From positions 213,541,748-213,605,747 of the forward strand of contig OZ010794.1 of NCBI GenBank assembly GCA_963932465.1: a DNA stretch of 64,000 nucleotides, given 5' to 3'. Positions 28,843 through 40,645 of the stretch are shown one piece after another (within the stretch, counting starts at the first letter, position 1; every line of letters starts with the position of its first letter). Both the position numbers and the translations under genes were made by a program. The notes below the pieces were generated by a model, which ran no database searches, was not told the DNA's origin, and saw only the letters and a program-made list of their open reading frames with translations. Origin of the DNA: Maratus speciosus (lineage: Eukaryota > Arthropoda > Arachnida > Araneae > Salticidae).

Positions 28843-29119
28843 AATTGACCTTTTATTGGGAATATTTCCAAACAAACGTCAATGTTGTGCTACTGTTGAC
28901 TTTAAGGTGGTATTTGCCTGCAGAACGCCGAAAGCTGTGTGTTTTTAGCTTTTTTTTTTCTTTTTCTGGAATAGGAATGAATATTTTAGCTCCATGTTTT
29001 TTGCATGTTACTGATTGTCATTTGAAGACTATTTCAAAAAATTTTAAGAAAAAATTGATGATGTGGCTCGAGTTAGGTGAGTGGATGTCCGAGTGTGTGT
29101 GCGCCGTGCACTTCCAATC
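28843..29119. repeat. Satellite remnant and unassigned flank
   Basis: 28843-28910 (TTGACCTTTTATTGGGAATA, TTTCCAAACAAACGTCAATG) is a diverged stretch of the 51-bp satellite. 28911-29119 shows nothing recognisable. Confidence 0.5.
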
Positions 29120-29864
29120 CAGGGCCGTAACCAGCGAGTCCAGTCAGAGGGGGCTCTGAATTTTTTTGGTGGGGCTAACATATTTTAACAATCCATATCT
29201 TAAGCAAACTAAATATAGTAAAAATGATAAAATGGACCTGTCTATAAAGGAACCCCCGTCTAAAGCGTAATCTCTCTATAACGTAACTTCCTATAATGAA
29301 ATTCTTAAACGGAAAATACTTCATGGTAATCGGAAAATGAATATAAAACAATTAGGGGCGGTGTACCGCTTAAGAAAACCTACCTAAAATAGAACTTTTC
29401 TCCATCCCGTGTTATTTAGTCTTGGGTCTTATTGTATTTAATGGGAAACAGATAGCATCTGACACCTCATAAAAAATGACTTTATTGAAATTTTAATAAG
29501 AAAAACTAATGGATTGTACACTGTATTATATTCCCATTGCAATTTTTGCATTATTAAGCATATTGCTTCTTTTGTCCCTTGGTGTCTTCGGAAAAGGGAC
29601 CCCCCCCCCTCTCTCTCAGCTCACGTTTGTTCGTACAGTGTGTGCATATATACACGCAATAATTTCTATGTGTACTTCTATGTATAACTTTGTACCAATT
29701 TTGTGGAAAATAAAATTTTAAAAAAGTTAAAAAATAATTTCTAAACAGGCCATTTGTAATATGCTAAAATGAGCACCACTACAATTGCCAGTCCTAAGCC
29801 TGGAAAATGTGTGAAGGGAAGTTACCTGAAAAAAACTGCCATAGCCGTTTTTTAAAGTTGTCCA

Positions 29865-29938
29865 ATTATCCGGATTTTTCATTAACCGGAGCGGCATCGG
29901 CCCCGATTGGTCCGGATTATCAGCGCTCTACTCTATTG
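29865..29938. mobile_element. Solo pogo/Tigger-like end
   Basis: GTTGTCCAATTATCCGGATT then TTCATTAACCGG ... GGTCCGGATTATCAGCGCTC then TACTCTA. On the minus strand this reads as a CAGTAGAGCGCTGATAATCC-like terminus with the last bases altered (TAGAGTAGAGCGC). No partner end found nearby. Confidence 0.4.
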
Positions 29939-30162
29939 AACATTGATTATATATATACATATTTGAACCGCTGATTAATCAAATCACTCTTTCTGTTGAA
30001 TAAATTAGCGTAATTTATCATGCTAGCATTCTGGCAGAAAAGTACATCTTTATTTACAAAAACACCGATTCATACAACAAACATAGAAACCTTCAACCGC
30101 CCAGCATGACAATTTTTTTAAAGATGCGTTTTAAAAAAACTGAGAAAAAGGAATCTGTTGGT

Positions 30163-31496
30163 ATAGAGGTCTGCACGGGCCGCAATTTCCAGGTGCGGAC
30201 CCGGCCCAAACGAAAGCTGTCTTGACCCTGGCCAGTTCATATTTTCACAGTTCACGGCCGTACAAAAATCCGTGAAAAGAGACCCGGTCAGTGGAAAAAT
30301 CAATTAAATCAGGCCCGATCCGACCAGACTCAATTTCTACCAAAAATTCAGATTTTTCTTAACAACAATTAAGATTCTTTTAAAGAATACTGCATACATA
30401 TTTATGGGATAATTTTACAGCATATTTTAAATTTACGATGTGTTCGCAAGACAGAAAATACACAATAGCAACATTAATGATTTACTTAGAGTCTTAGACG
30501 TTTCAACATTCAAATAAGGATTCATTAAAAAATTCATATTGTTTAGAATAAAAGAAAAACGGGAAGGTTAAAAACATGATGATAACTTTTGAGGGTATAT
30601 CATAAAAAGTAGATTTGCGAAAATATTTCTATTATTCCTTAAGGCTTTTCTCAAATCCAAAGAAGCTACTTTCTGACACATTTCTAAATTCATTTCTTTT
30701 CGAAAACGTCAATATATTTTTGAGAAAATACTGTCCAAGTTAGCGTTTTTAATCGAATACCCGGAGACGATAGCACGGAAAAGGAGAAAAACCTACAGTC
30801 ACGTGACAAGAATCTCTTATATCTCTATAAGTAATTTATTTATTAAAAATGGGAAACGCTATTCAATTCCAAATCCCTTCAATAGATAGGCTTGTCAATT
30901 TTATGCCTTTACAGTTAAAAATGTGTCAGAAAGTTTTTCGTTTTTGAGCAGTGAATTTGAGAACCACCTTCAAGTATATTTCCAAAAATTCCGTTAACAG
31001 AAGTTCATTATCGCTATTAATATTTTTTACAAAACAGTTGCCTGCCCTAAACATCCTGAGAACAATTTCAAACTGAGAACAAGTCCATTTCTGGCTATGT
31101 TGAAAAAAAAAATGCAAGCCTGATCTCGGTCCGGCACGAGTCTGCTGGAACAATTAAGCCCGGGCTCAAACGCCATGTAACTGTCCGATGCCGATCTCTG
31201 CGCTGGAAACTGTTATATTTCGATATTGATGCTGGCAAACTAGTATCGGCTCGTAACGCACATTTATACTTATTCTCGTGAAACTCATATTCATTGAAAA
31301 TTATTCATATTTTCTCGTCTGTGTTTAAATATTTATATCGGGCCGACAGACCCGCTTAATTTCTTTTATTGGCCCGGTCCAGCCCGGCAGGCACGCTCAA
31401 ATTTTGCCGGCCCGGCCCGTTTGAAACTTCGCCTTCATTTCGCCGTCCCAGCCTAGTACAGGCTTCTAGCCAAGCCCGGGATCGTGCAGACCTCTA
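30163..31496. mobile_element. 1.33-kb hAT-like element with GC-rich ends, nested in the 4.25-kb hAT
   Basis: TAGAGGTCTGCACG (30164) and CGTGCAGACCTCTA (to 31496) form perfect 14-bp ends. The flanks CTGTTGGT and CTGTAGGA agree in 6 of 8 positions, compatible with an old 8-bp duplication. Several hundred bases near each end are rich in CCCGGCCC-type motifs. A second copy is at 60716-62135. Both contain the TTAAGG-family element at the same internal place. Non-coding. Confidence 0.65.
30639..30972. mobile_element. TTAAGG-family element, third nesting level
   Basis: TTAAGGCTTTTCTCAAATCC then AAAGAAGCTACTTTCTGACA at the left. GTGTCAGAAAGTTTTTCG and TTTGAGAACCACCTTCAA at the right (TTAA changed to TTCA). 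The long inverted arms include ACTTTCTGACACATTT / AAATGTGTCAGAAAGT. Confidence 0.7.
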
Positions 31497-32114
31497 CTGT
31501 AGGATACAGTTATTATACGTTTCCCTCATTTCTAAAGATCTTTAAAAATATTCTTCTTTCACTCAATAACGAAAATTTTTCTGATGCAGTTAAGAAGTAA
31601 TTTACTTTCCCTTTGCCTAAAATTTTCAGCTTCTCACATTCATGCGCCTAAGAATTGAATACAGTTTCCCATTTTCTTATAAATGCCATGATTATAAATA
31701 ACATGATTTATAGTCATTTGCTACTAGATGACTAGCTTTTCGTCGTTAAATGCCAAGAAAATAAGCCTACAAAGTCAAATTTGCCGTCATTTTTTGACAG
31801 ATTTTAAAATTTTCTGTATAGTTTGAATACTTGCAAATATCTTTATAAATAAAAGATATTCGCGAACATGTCAGAAAGTAGCTGGTTTAGATTGGAAAAC
31901 AGCCTTATACAACACAGAACACAGTTTAATTCCTTGAGCTTGAATAATCATATTTGCAAATTTTATGCCTTTATCATTAAAATTATTTCGAAAATGTGTC
32001 AGGAAGTAGCGCATTTATACTTGAAAATAGATTTAAATGAAGCATACGCCAAATAGTTGAAGACATTTTTGTCATAATCTTATAATAAACTTAACCTTAA
32101 TCATGCTTTTTCAC

Positions 32115-32562
32115 TTAAGGCTCCTGTCCCTGCCGGCGAAGGCACTCACGAGCTAATGCTAATCCTATGGGGAAGGATTTTTCTAATGTCTCGTTTGCAT
32201 TTCGACATTTTTAAATAATTTTTTTGCATTTATAGCCGAGGTCTGTCTCTACATCGCACCTTTTTTACTTTCTCGATTTTGGTTGGAGATATCTTTTAGA
32301 ATGACACTTTCATTTTCAGAACCGGTTTTGAAAGTGAAAGTAACTTTATAAAAAATATCTGCGACCAAAATCGAAAAGGTAAGAAAGGTGCGCTGTAGAG
32401 ACGGACCTCGGCTATCCAATGCAAAAAAAAAAAAAAAAAATAATAATAATAATAATAATAACTTAAAAATGCCAAATTGGGAACGAGATATTAGAAAAAT
32501 CCCTCCCCATAGGATTAGCATTAGCTGATGAGTGTCTTCGCAGACAGGGACAGGAGCCTTAA
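32115..32562. mobile_element. Fold-back element with about 210-bp arms
   Basis: TTAAGGCTCCTGTCCCTGC at the left and CAGGGACAGGAGCCTTAA at the right. The arms continue inward: CTAATGCTAATCCTATGGGG / CCCCATAGGATTAGCATTAG, AGCCGAGGTCTGTCTCTACA / TAGAGACGGACCTCGGCTA and ATTTTGGTTGGAGATATCTT / AAATATCTGCGACCAAAATC. The arms are near identical and the loop is short (about 32300-32330), so a transcript would form a long duplex. TTAA is on both sides. Confidence 0.85.
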
Positions 32563-33210
32563 TGTTTTTTATTGTTATGTGACAAATAGAAAGTAAAATG
32601 TTTAGCAAATTCATGGAACACAAGAAAAAAAAAAAAAGACTAAAGTTCAAAAAGCAAACAAAAAAATGCCCTACCTCTGCTTTCCTACTGCCTACACCCA
32701 TAGCATGAAACTATTTTTGGCTTTCAAGCAATTATTTTTCTTATTCCATTTGTATAAAATGACATTTTGTTATCTTTCTAATTTCCTTCAACAAACATTC
32801 TAGTTAGTTTCCAAGTGATATTTCATCATTAACTAAATCTGCTGTCAAATACATAATGTCAACAGGCAAATCATTAACATTTAGAAACACGTCTTTTTTG
32901 TGACTACGTTTTAGTGAAGACGTTTAACCATTGCTTAACTAATTATCGATTAACTTGAGCAGCATATGTCTATTTTCATTCATCCCGTATACGATCATTG
33001 CTTTTAAAATGTCAAGATGTACGAAAACATGTGGTGGCTAGTTAGTGCATCTGGACTTAATTTTTTCGGGAGAAAGAAATGTTCCTACTTAGAACGCGTT
33101 TCGAGAATTGTAACGCAAGCAAGATAATATACAACAACTAACCTAATAGGGTTCTGAACGCAAAATGTTTGGCATATTCCATTGCATTCAAGCAGTTAAA
33201 AGATCTAAAT

Positions 33211-33212
<2 letters not shown>

Positions 33213-33256
<44 letters not shown>
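33213..33256. repeat. Poly(T) run, about 44 nt
   Basis: Uninterrupted T homopolymer close to the right end of the 4.25-kb hAT. Confidence 0.95.
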
Positions 33257-33260
<4 letters not shown>

Positions 33261-33516
33261 TTAAAACGTATATTTTGTTGAAAAAATGAAAAGTGTGGAA
33301 ATCGTTAGAGGGGGCACTAGAGGAAGCTAGGGGGGGCTCAGCCCCCATCGCCCCCATCTGGTTACGGGCCTGTTCCAATCAGGCGGGACCGATAGGTCGC
33401 TATAGTCGTCTGCAATCAGCTTTCGTTAAGATTATGAAAGTAGATAATATTATCTGGAGCTTCAAGCACTTTGAGGTCAAAAAGTTGAAAATCAATGAAG
33501 TAGAAGCCATTTGTTT

Positions 33517-34595
33517 GCTAGTCGGATGTGCCAATCCCAAAACTTTATTCTATCTCAAATCTCATACATGTCAGTAATTCGAAATTTGCTGTCACAATGA
33601 CAAAATTAAATGACAATCTATACCAATAATGAGGATTCTAAAAGATTTAGGTTTGTTGAATTATGTGCATTCAAAAAAGAGGTATAAGCATCGCATTTTT
33701 CAAACAAATTGCTGAATTTCAGCAACCATCTAGATATCTTAAACTAAAATTACCATTCTAAACAACATAAAAAGGTCCCTGTCGCACAGTATATACCCAA
33801 GCTAAATAAGGATCTATCTATTGAAAGTGTAACAGAATATAAATTTTGATTAAATTCCTTCCATTAGTTTTTGAGATATAGCTATCTCGAAAATCGTGAA
33901 AATGCAGCATAGCAGTGCCACCTGTTATATGATTCACACGAACACATAATCAGCATCAACTTATGCCAAGATCTAACAGAATATGAAGTTTGCTGAAATT
34001 CCGTGCATTTGGTCTTGATATATGAGTATCGCAATAATTGTGTAAATCCTAAAAAATTCAGCCTGTTGCGTGGTTTACATCAGCACCAATTTATATCGGG
34101 GACTAACTGAATTTGAAGTTTGATGAAAATTCGTGCATTAGTTCTTTCAGATAGAGCCATTGCGGAAATCGTGAAAAATGCAGCGTAGCAGCACCATCTG
34201 TTTGGCGATTTACACCAAAAACTAATCAACACCAATTCATATCAGGAACTAGCTGAATCTGAAATTTGATGAAAATCCGTACATTAGTTCTTGGGATAGA
34301 ACTTTTGCGGAAATCGCGAAAAATGCAGTTTAGCAGCTTCATCTGTTGGACGATTTAAGCCAGAAACTAATCAGCACCAATTTATATCAGAGACTAATTG
34401 AATGTACAGTTTTATTGAATTCCGTGCATTAGTTCTTGAGATAGAGCGACCACAAAATTTGTGTCAGAGACAGACATTTTCTAAAAATAGTCAAATCGAG
34501 TTCAATACCTTCTAAAACGCATAAATCCGTCGAAAACAGGAAGCCAAATTTTTTCACGAATCCAATATTTTCTTGTAAAGATAGAAGAAAGTAAA
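33517..34595 (-). mobile_element. Helentron/DINE-like element, inverted copy
   Basis: Read on the minus strand: ACTTTCTTCTATCTTTAC at 34595 downwards, then GTCTGTCTCTGACA, units with AACTAATGCACGG/TACGG landmarks near 34430, 34285 and 34138 (about 146 bp apart) and more diverged units to about 33870. The end is ATAAAGTTTTGGGATTGGCA then CATCCGACTAG. Same order and orientation of parts as at 9580-10536 and 46993-48765. The central microsatellite is reduced to a few TCTG units. Confidence 0.5.
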
Positions 34596-36959
34596 TAGCT
34601 CTATTTCTGACCCCTGTTTTTGCACTTTGGCGTCTTTCTAAAAAGGTTTATTTTTTTTATAAAAATGACTGAAAGTGATCCACGCTCCAATAAATTATAT
34701 TGCACTTAATTAAAAAAAAATAGCAAGATCGGTCGGATAGTTTTTTGCGTTCTGATCTCGCCCAATGGGTCATTTAAGTATTATGTAAGCAATAAGGGAG
34801 GGGGGGGGGGGGGTTCAGTGTCTGATTATCTTTGCTGACAAGGAGGAGAGGGGGTCATGAGAATTCTTACGTAAGCATTAAGCAACGAAGCAACTATAGT
34901 TTAACGTTTAACAACAAAAGCAAGAGACGATGAGCGTTCGCCGGATGTTGTACGACTTGAGAAAAAAAAATATGAAGTAAACAAGGACTAGAAACAAGAA
35001 ACATTTCAACTCACCGCTACATTTAAATTGTAATAATAGACAATGCAGAAACATGGATTCAAAGATCTTGGAGATCAGACTAGAAATGTGAACGTCAAAC
35101 ACATAATATTCCTATGATTGTTATTAAAAGTTTTAGTTATGTGCCTAAATAAGTTAGGGCCTGGCCTGTTGTATTTATTCTGTTGTTTTGTACTTTTTTT
35201 TTTTTTTTTTTTTTTTTTGTTCAATGCGATAAATCTACCCTCTATATATAAAATCCTAATGAAACAAATTTATGAAACGACTGATCAAACGACTAATTGT
35301 GTTTCAGCGCTATTTCCCCTAAAAAAAAGAAAGTTTTTTTTTTGGCGGGGGAAGGGGAGGGGGGTAAAATTAATACCAATTATCTGCATTTATTTACAGG
35401 TGACAAAACTGGTGTTAGAATTTTAAAATTTGAATTAGTTTCGACGTATTAATTTTTTTCTAATTTTAATGACATTTGATCACTGATGGCAACAAAATTA
35501 CTCCATTTTTTTAGAAAAAAACGGGATAACAGGGAAAAACTATAGGGATTATTAGATATCTTCTTTTTCGTTACTTTCCAAATTGAAATTGAAATTATCT
35601 TTTATTTCAATTGATAATGAAGACAATATTATGTTTTTCAGGAAAATAAAAAAATAAAAACATTTTTTTTCATATTTCGATCATTTAGAGTTTATTTTAA
35701 AAACCAAAAATCATTTGTCACTTTCAAATTCCATAGACGTAAAAAAAAAACAAAAAAAAAACGGGTTTCTCTTCAATTTTAATGAGAAAAGGACATCAAT
35801 AATAATAATAATAATAAAACCAGAAAGCAAATTTTAAAATAAGAATTAAATGATCATGTGTTAAAAGCAGAAAATAAGGAAAGTTGCGTCAAAATCTTTA
35901 CACATAAATATTTAAAAAGTACGAAAACATTGACATGAAATTACACACGTGAAACGCATTTAAAGGTGATAATTATGTCATATGTAAAAGGCCCAAACAT
36001 TAAATATAGTAATGGGCAGTATTCCTGAGACGTACCATAGCCTCGAACCGAAAGGAAGAATACGGTCTATATTTAAAGTGCCTAAAATATTTAAATTATT
36101 ACACGTAGAAAACTTTTAATGGTGAATATAGGTCATATATAAAAAGCTCAAATAATATTTCTATACTTTTAAGTTAAATAATGTATGTACCCGTGAATTT
36201 TAAAAGATTAAAAAAAAATTAAAATAAATAAATTATAATTCATATATTAAAACGATACATTTAAAACGATTTTCATTCCTGAGAATTAATTTGACGTCCC
36301 GTGGTATAAAAGTAGTGCGGCAAGCAAATTAGTTTATATATTATATCACTTGATGCAGCATAAATACAGGTAAATGTATGCGCAAAATACTTTCGATTTA
36401 TTTTGTACGAATTACTATTAAATAAATACAAATTAGAAAATTCGGATATTCTTATTAATTAATACAAATAAAAAATAACCTGAAAATATGCATGATGGCG
36501 TATTAAATTAGAGAAAAGAATTAATGAATAAGCTATACCTGTTCTTTAATTACTTAAAACTACTCGATCAAGACATAAAATATAAGCGTAAAATTTCAAA
36601 ACAGAATGCTTATGTGGATGTGAAACCTATTGCAGTTTTTTAACCTCAAACCTAAATGCAGAATATTGTCCGTAGCGTCATTATAAAACTCTGGAAGAAA
36701 GCGTCATTTTTAACTTAACCATTTTATACAAGCTGAATTTTAAACGTGCAATTGATTTTGCTTATCAATCCCGAAAACGGATGTCATTTATTACGGGAGG
36801 GATGGATGAGACCAAGGAAACACAAAAATACCTATTCAAACTGTTCAAACCTATATTCGCATGTCAACGTGATTACAGAAAGTTGCCACGCTGTTATACT
36901 GGTAATATCATTCAATCTTCTGTAACATGGTAATATTTTTTAAACACTGCCCATAAGTA
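34596..36959. other. No gene; homopolymer runs
   Basis: G run at 34798-34813, T run at 35191-35218, (TAA)n at about 35799-35817. The open frames at 34908-35102 and 35118-35426 cross these runs and have no domain. Otherwise AT-rich DNA in which I see nothing. Confidence 0.5.
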
Positions 36960-37360
36960 CCGTATTTTATGGAAGAAACGCCGCGGCGTTTACGAGTTTA
37001 AAAGTTAATCTTTTTCCAAGTGCGGCATTTACGCCATGTGCGGCGTTTATGATTTTTTTTAAATACCAACTAAGTTTCCTTAATTTAAAAATTCATAAAA
37101 AATTTTAAATCGGATTTAAATATTTTAAATAAAACTTCAAACATCTTAATATATTAAAAACGAGGCATCCTGCACTGCTCAGAAAACTTTGATTAAAGTT
37201 AGGTCAATGTGACGCTGTCGACAAAAGTAGCGTTCCGATGGATGCGGCGTTTACAACGGGTGCGTCGATTACGATATTTTTAAGTTTATTCAGGCCAATT
37301 TGAGAAGTATATATATAGTTCTTTTTATATATATATGTATAGTTCTTCCATATAATACGG
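36960..37360. mobile_element. 401-bp MITE with CCGTATTTTATGGAAGAA ends
   Basis: CCGTATTTTATGGAAGAA at the left, TTCTTCCATATAATACGG at the right, TA outside both (36958-36959, 37361-37362). Inside the ends are repeated GCGGCGTTTACG-like motifs (36980, 37019, 37042, 37242 and a variant at 37258). TA duplication and such sub-terminal repeats suggest a pogo/Tigger-type non-autonomous element. Confidence 0.7.
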
Positions 37361-37813
37361 TATATGTTTTCGGAGGCTGCGAAACATGAACGGGGGTTGG
37401 CGGGCAAAGCTCGCCGAGGGCTGAACCCCCAGGTAATAATATATTAAGAACTTTTTGTATTCAACCAATTTGTTTTTTTCTTCGATACCACAACCCCTAT
37501 ATGTCTATTTATGTAAATTTGGATTAATAATGTAATTTATCGCTAACTGTAATTTTTTATGGCAAACAGTGTTGATGTTAGAATGTCATAAAATCTTACG
37601 TAAACAAAAGGGGGCGGGGGGGGGGTACAACATGGCTAAAAATATGCTTGCGTAATACTTGAACGGCCCCCAATTTCGAAAAAGTTATTTTGAGTAAAAT
37701 GCGTTTTATAGTCCTCCAAAACGGTTTAAGTCTACAGACGGGTTTCACTAAAGCACTCAATAACTAAGAAAGGATTCGAATTTGACCAAATCGTTGTACA
37801 GGGATAACCTACA

Positions 37814-37852
<39 letters not shown>

Positions 37853-38020
37853 GCAAATCTCCCCCATAAATTCAAATTATTTTCAATCAAATTCTAATAC
37901 AGTACAAATATCATCTACATTCTCTAGCAGGACTGAACAATGCAACGTCCGTGGGAGCCATTGCGCCTTTCTTAATATTTCCCGTTGCTAGCCCTTCTTA
38001 TAAATAAAATTATATCTCTT
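37361..38020. other. No gene; TA microsatellite
   Basis: (TA)n at 37816-37850, G run at about 37612-37624. A palindromic patch GGGTTGGCGGGCAAAGCTCG ... CTGAACCCCC lies near 37394-37430. No coding frame. Confidence 0.55.
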
Positions 38021-38140
38021 TTAAGGATGTTCTCAAATCCAAAGGGGCTACTTTCTGACACATTTTTTTGTTCACTTATTTTTTGAAATTCATGAAATTG
38101 GAAGATTTTATTCAGAAACTTTGTAATCGAAAGTCGTTTT

Positions 38141-38176
<36 letters not shown>

Positions 38177-38480
38177 TTAAACACACAAGATATTTCAGAA
38201 AATACTGTCAAAGATAGCGTTTTTAACCGAATTTTCGAACGAAAGGGGGGGGGTGGAGGGGGAACACCCACAGAGAAGAGAAAAAACTGCTATCAAGTGA
38301 CCAAAATCGCTTATAACTCGGTAAGTAATTTATTTATTTGAAAAAAAATGAAAACTCATTTCGATTCCAAATCGCTTCAATAATCAGGCTCAATTTTGTG
38401 CCTTTAAGTTTAAAAATAAGTAAAAAAATGTGTCAGAAAATTTTGCCTTTGTTGAGCGGGAAACTTCAGAACCGCCTTAA
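38021..38480. mobile_element. TTAAGG-family element
   Basis: TTAAGGATGTTCTCAAATCC then AAAGGGGCTACTTTCTGACA at the left; GTGTCAGAAAATTTTGCC and AACTTCAGAACCGCCTTAA at the right. Contains a T run (38146-38175) and a G run (38245-38253). Inner arms: AATCGAAAGTCGTTTTCCAT and AACTCATTTCGATTCCAAAT. Confidence 0.7.
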
Positions 38481-39384
38481 ATGAAAGTAGTATCAGAGAT
38501 AAGCGCTTTCCCATGCTTCAGCAATGTATCTCTCTCCAGGCTACCACCTTTATCTACTATCTACCACCTTTCCTCTTCCCCGGCTTTATGCAACATTATC
38601 TGTTCCCGGTCCTTTTTTTTTGTTGTTGTTGTTATTCAGATGTAGACGAAAATCCTATGTCTTTGGTTCTTTGTCCTGCTTTGGGCGACAGATAGATTGA
38701 AATTTCTCAGTGAAGTATTCTGCACAATTATCCTCATTTTAACTACAGTGAAAAGGAAAACTACTAATTAACCAGTCGTCTTAATTTTTGTAATTTTATC
38801 TTACCAATTTTCTTATTTTATTCTACGTTTTGACTTGGATAAAAATTTATAGAAATTAAAGAAAATAAAAAATTAAATCAAAATCCTCTATTCTTATTTT
38901 ATATATTTTCTGTCACATATGATCAAAGTTATCAGTTATGCTAATTAAGATTTTAATTAACTAAACAGTTTGCTGACTTCCTATTAAATGCTACGCTTCT
39001 GTTAAAAAAAAAAAAAAAGAAAGAAAGAAAATAAATAAAAAGAAAAAAAAATTACAGGTTAGAAAAAATTGACAGGTATGAGGCATGAAGTGCTTTGAAA
39101 TCAAGTTTCTGATAAATGTATTACATATTAAAAGGGCCTAAATAATGCAGAGGCTAGTGGGGTAGTTGTTCCAGGCCCCCATGGGCAGAAGCAGGATTAA
39201 AGGAGATCCAAATGCTAAAAATTAGCCAAAAATGACCAATATTGTATTTTTTTCAAAGAGGGGAAGGGTGGTCCATTTCCCATGGTTCCATATTTCACCC
39301 CCTTCCTCCAAAATAAAAAATAGAATAAATAACTACAACATCAAAAAGCTAACGATTAACATTTTAATGTAACGATTCGGGGCG
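38481..39384. other. No gene seen
   Basis: AT-rich with an A-rich run at about 39005-39020 (GAAA repeats following) and a GTTGTTGTT patch at 38620. No domain in the short frames. Confidence 0.5.
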
Positions 39385-39630
39385 GGCGCAATGTCGCGCG
39401 GAGCCCTGGCAACTGCCTTAGTGGTATCCAACGTCTCTCACTTAAATATTCGACTAATAAAAACAATTGTTAAAAATTGCATGTATCATAGAATAACTTA
39501 TAATATTGAATATAAAATGTATGAAAAATAACGTGCAAATTATTTCATATATATAGTGTGTATAATCATTTTTAATTTATAAAAATCGTCTACCTTTAGA
39601 ATATTTTAAGTATTTATTTTTTGCGTTTAC

Positions 39631-39666
<36 letters not shown>

Positions 39667-40335
39667 AGTACTCTCACAACTATATTTTTCCAACAATTAG
39701 ATCAATTTTGACTGTAAGAAATAAAGTTAATACTAACTTTTTCAGCAAAAAACATTTCAAGACAAATTTAGAGCAATAGTACCAATATTTGGCGCAGGGT
39801 AACATTATTTCGAATTGTATAGAGACGTTCATGGCCCCTAACAAAACTCCATCCATTTGCCCGATGGTTGCGCAAGCAAGGCCCTAGTAAAGCAGTTATT
39901 CGGACCCAACGTATACTGCAATATTCAACTAATAAAATTTATTTTTTAATTGTATATATCATAGAATATTAGATAATAAAGATAATAAAATGTATGAAAA
40001 ATATCACTATTTGCACATTTAATGGGCATAATTATTTTTAATTTCGTAAAATCTTCTATCCTTTACGATGTTTTAATTTTAATTTAATTTAATTTAATTT
40101 TAATTTATATTAATTTATTTTTTTGCGTTCACGATTACTTTTCGGATCACAAAATAACAACTGACAATTATATGAAATTTCCCAGTAAGAAAAAAAGCTA
40201 ATACTCACTTTTTTTAACGAAGGAACATTTAAAAACAAATCTAGAGCTAAAATGCTATTTTATACAGACTAAACGTATTTCGAAATGTTTAGAATGAGTC
40301 CTTGCCCCTAACAATACCCCAATGGGCGCGAGGTC
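39385..40335. repeat. Two tandem copies of an about 480-bp unit
   Basis: GAGCCCTGGCAACTGCCTTA near 39400 parallels GGCCCTAGTAAAGCAG near 39880. Then matching blocks: TATTCGACTAATAAAA / TATTCAACTAATAAAA, TGTATCATAGAATAACTTAT / TATATCATAGAATATTAGAT, AAAATGTATGAAAAATA in both, TTTTTTGCGTTTACG / TTTTTTGCGTTCACG, and CATGGCCCCTAACAAAACTC / CCTTGCCCCTAACAATACCC. The first copy carries a T run (39632-39665), the second an ATTTA repeat (40076-40105). Confidence 0.65.
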
Positions 40336-40645
40336 CAGGGCAGCCGCCCCGTTTACCCAGTGGTTGTGCTGGCCTCAAAATGACTGAACACTTTGTATTT
40401 ACATTTCAACGGCTCGCTTGAGCCCTTATATTTCTATTTAAAAAAAAAGTGTATTCTATCATCTCTTAAAGTTGTGATCATTTTTCTTATGATACCCTTT
40501 ATACAGATATGAATAGTAGTACCTAGTACGACATTTATGTTTGAAATTTAGTTACTTCAGTATAATTTTAAAAAAATTCTGTGAATGGCTATAAATGAGC
40601 CCCCCAGAATAATGTTTGCCCCGGGGTCCAGATAATATAAGTCGA
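40331..40645 (-). mobile_element. Partial inverted copy of the 44.8-kb hAT element
   Basis: CCAGGGCAGCCGCCCCG at the left corresponds to CGGGGCAGCTGCCCCGC near 45540. GAATAATGTTTGCCCCGGGG then CTTATATTATC...GTCGAGCCCC at the right is the other strand of GGGGCAAACATTATTCGGGG near 44823. Ends are incomplete. Confidence 0.55.

Larger units (their letters stand above)
29120..33372. mobile_element. 4.25-kb hAT element with perfect 8-bp duplication
   Basis: Begins CAGGGCCGTAACCAG and ends CTGGTTACGGGCCTG, a 15-bp inverted pair with one mismatch. The 8-mer TTCCAATC stands on both sides (29112-29119 and 33373-33380). CAG...CTG termini with an 8-bp duplication identify a hAT insertion. Just inside both ends are G-rich stretches (AGAGGGGGCTC; GGGGGGGCTCAGCCCCC). 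No transposase is recognisable. The interior is largely other elements (30164-31496, 32115-32562, a solo pogo-like end at 29865) and a 44-nt T run (33213-33256). 31860-32060 has two worn GTCAGRAAGTAGC blocks related to the TTAAGG family. Confidence 0.85.

Noticed and set aside
28728..29159. 143-codon frame beginning in the GACA/GACG tract
   Set aside because: Crosses a microsatellite, the end of an element, a satellite remnant and the start of a hAT element, so it cannot be one gene.
32249..32701. 150-codon minus-strand frame
   Set aside because: Spans most of a fold-back element and an A/T run. The hydrophobic stretch is the translation of the homopolymer.
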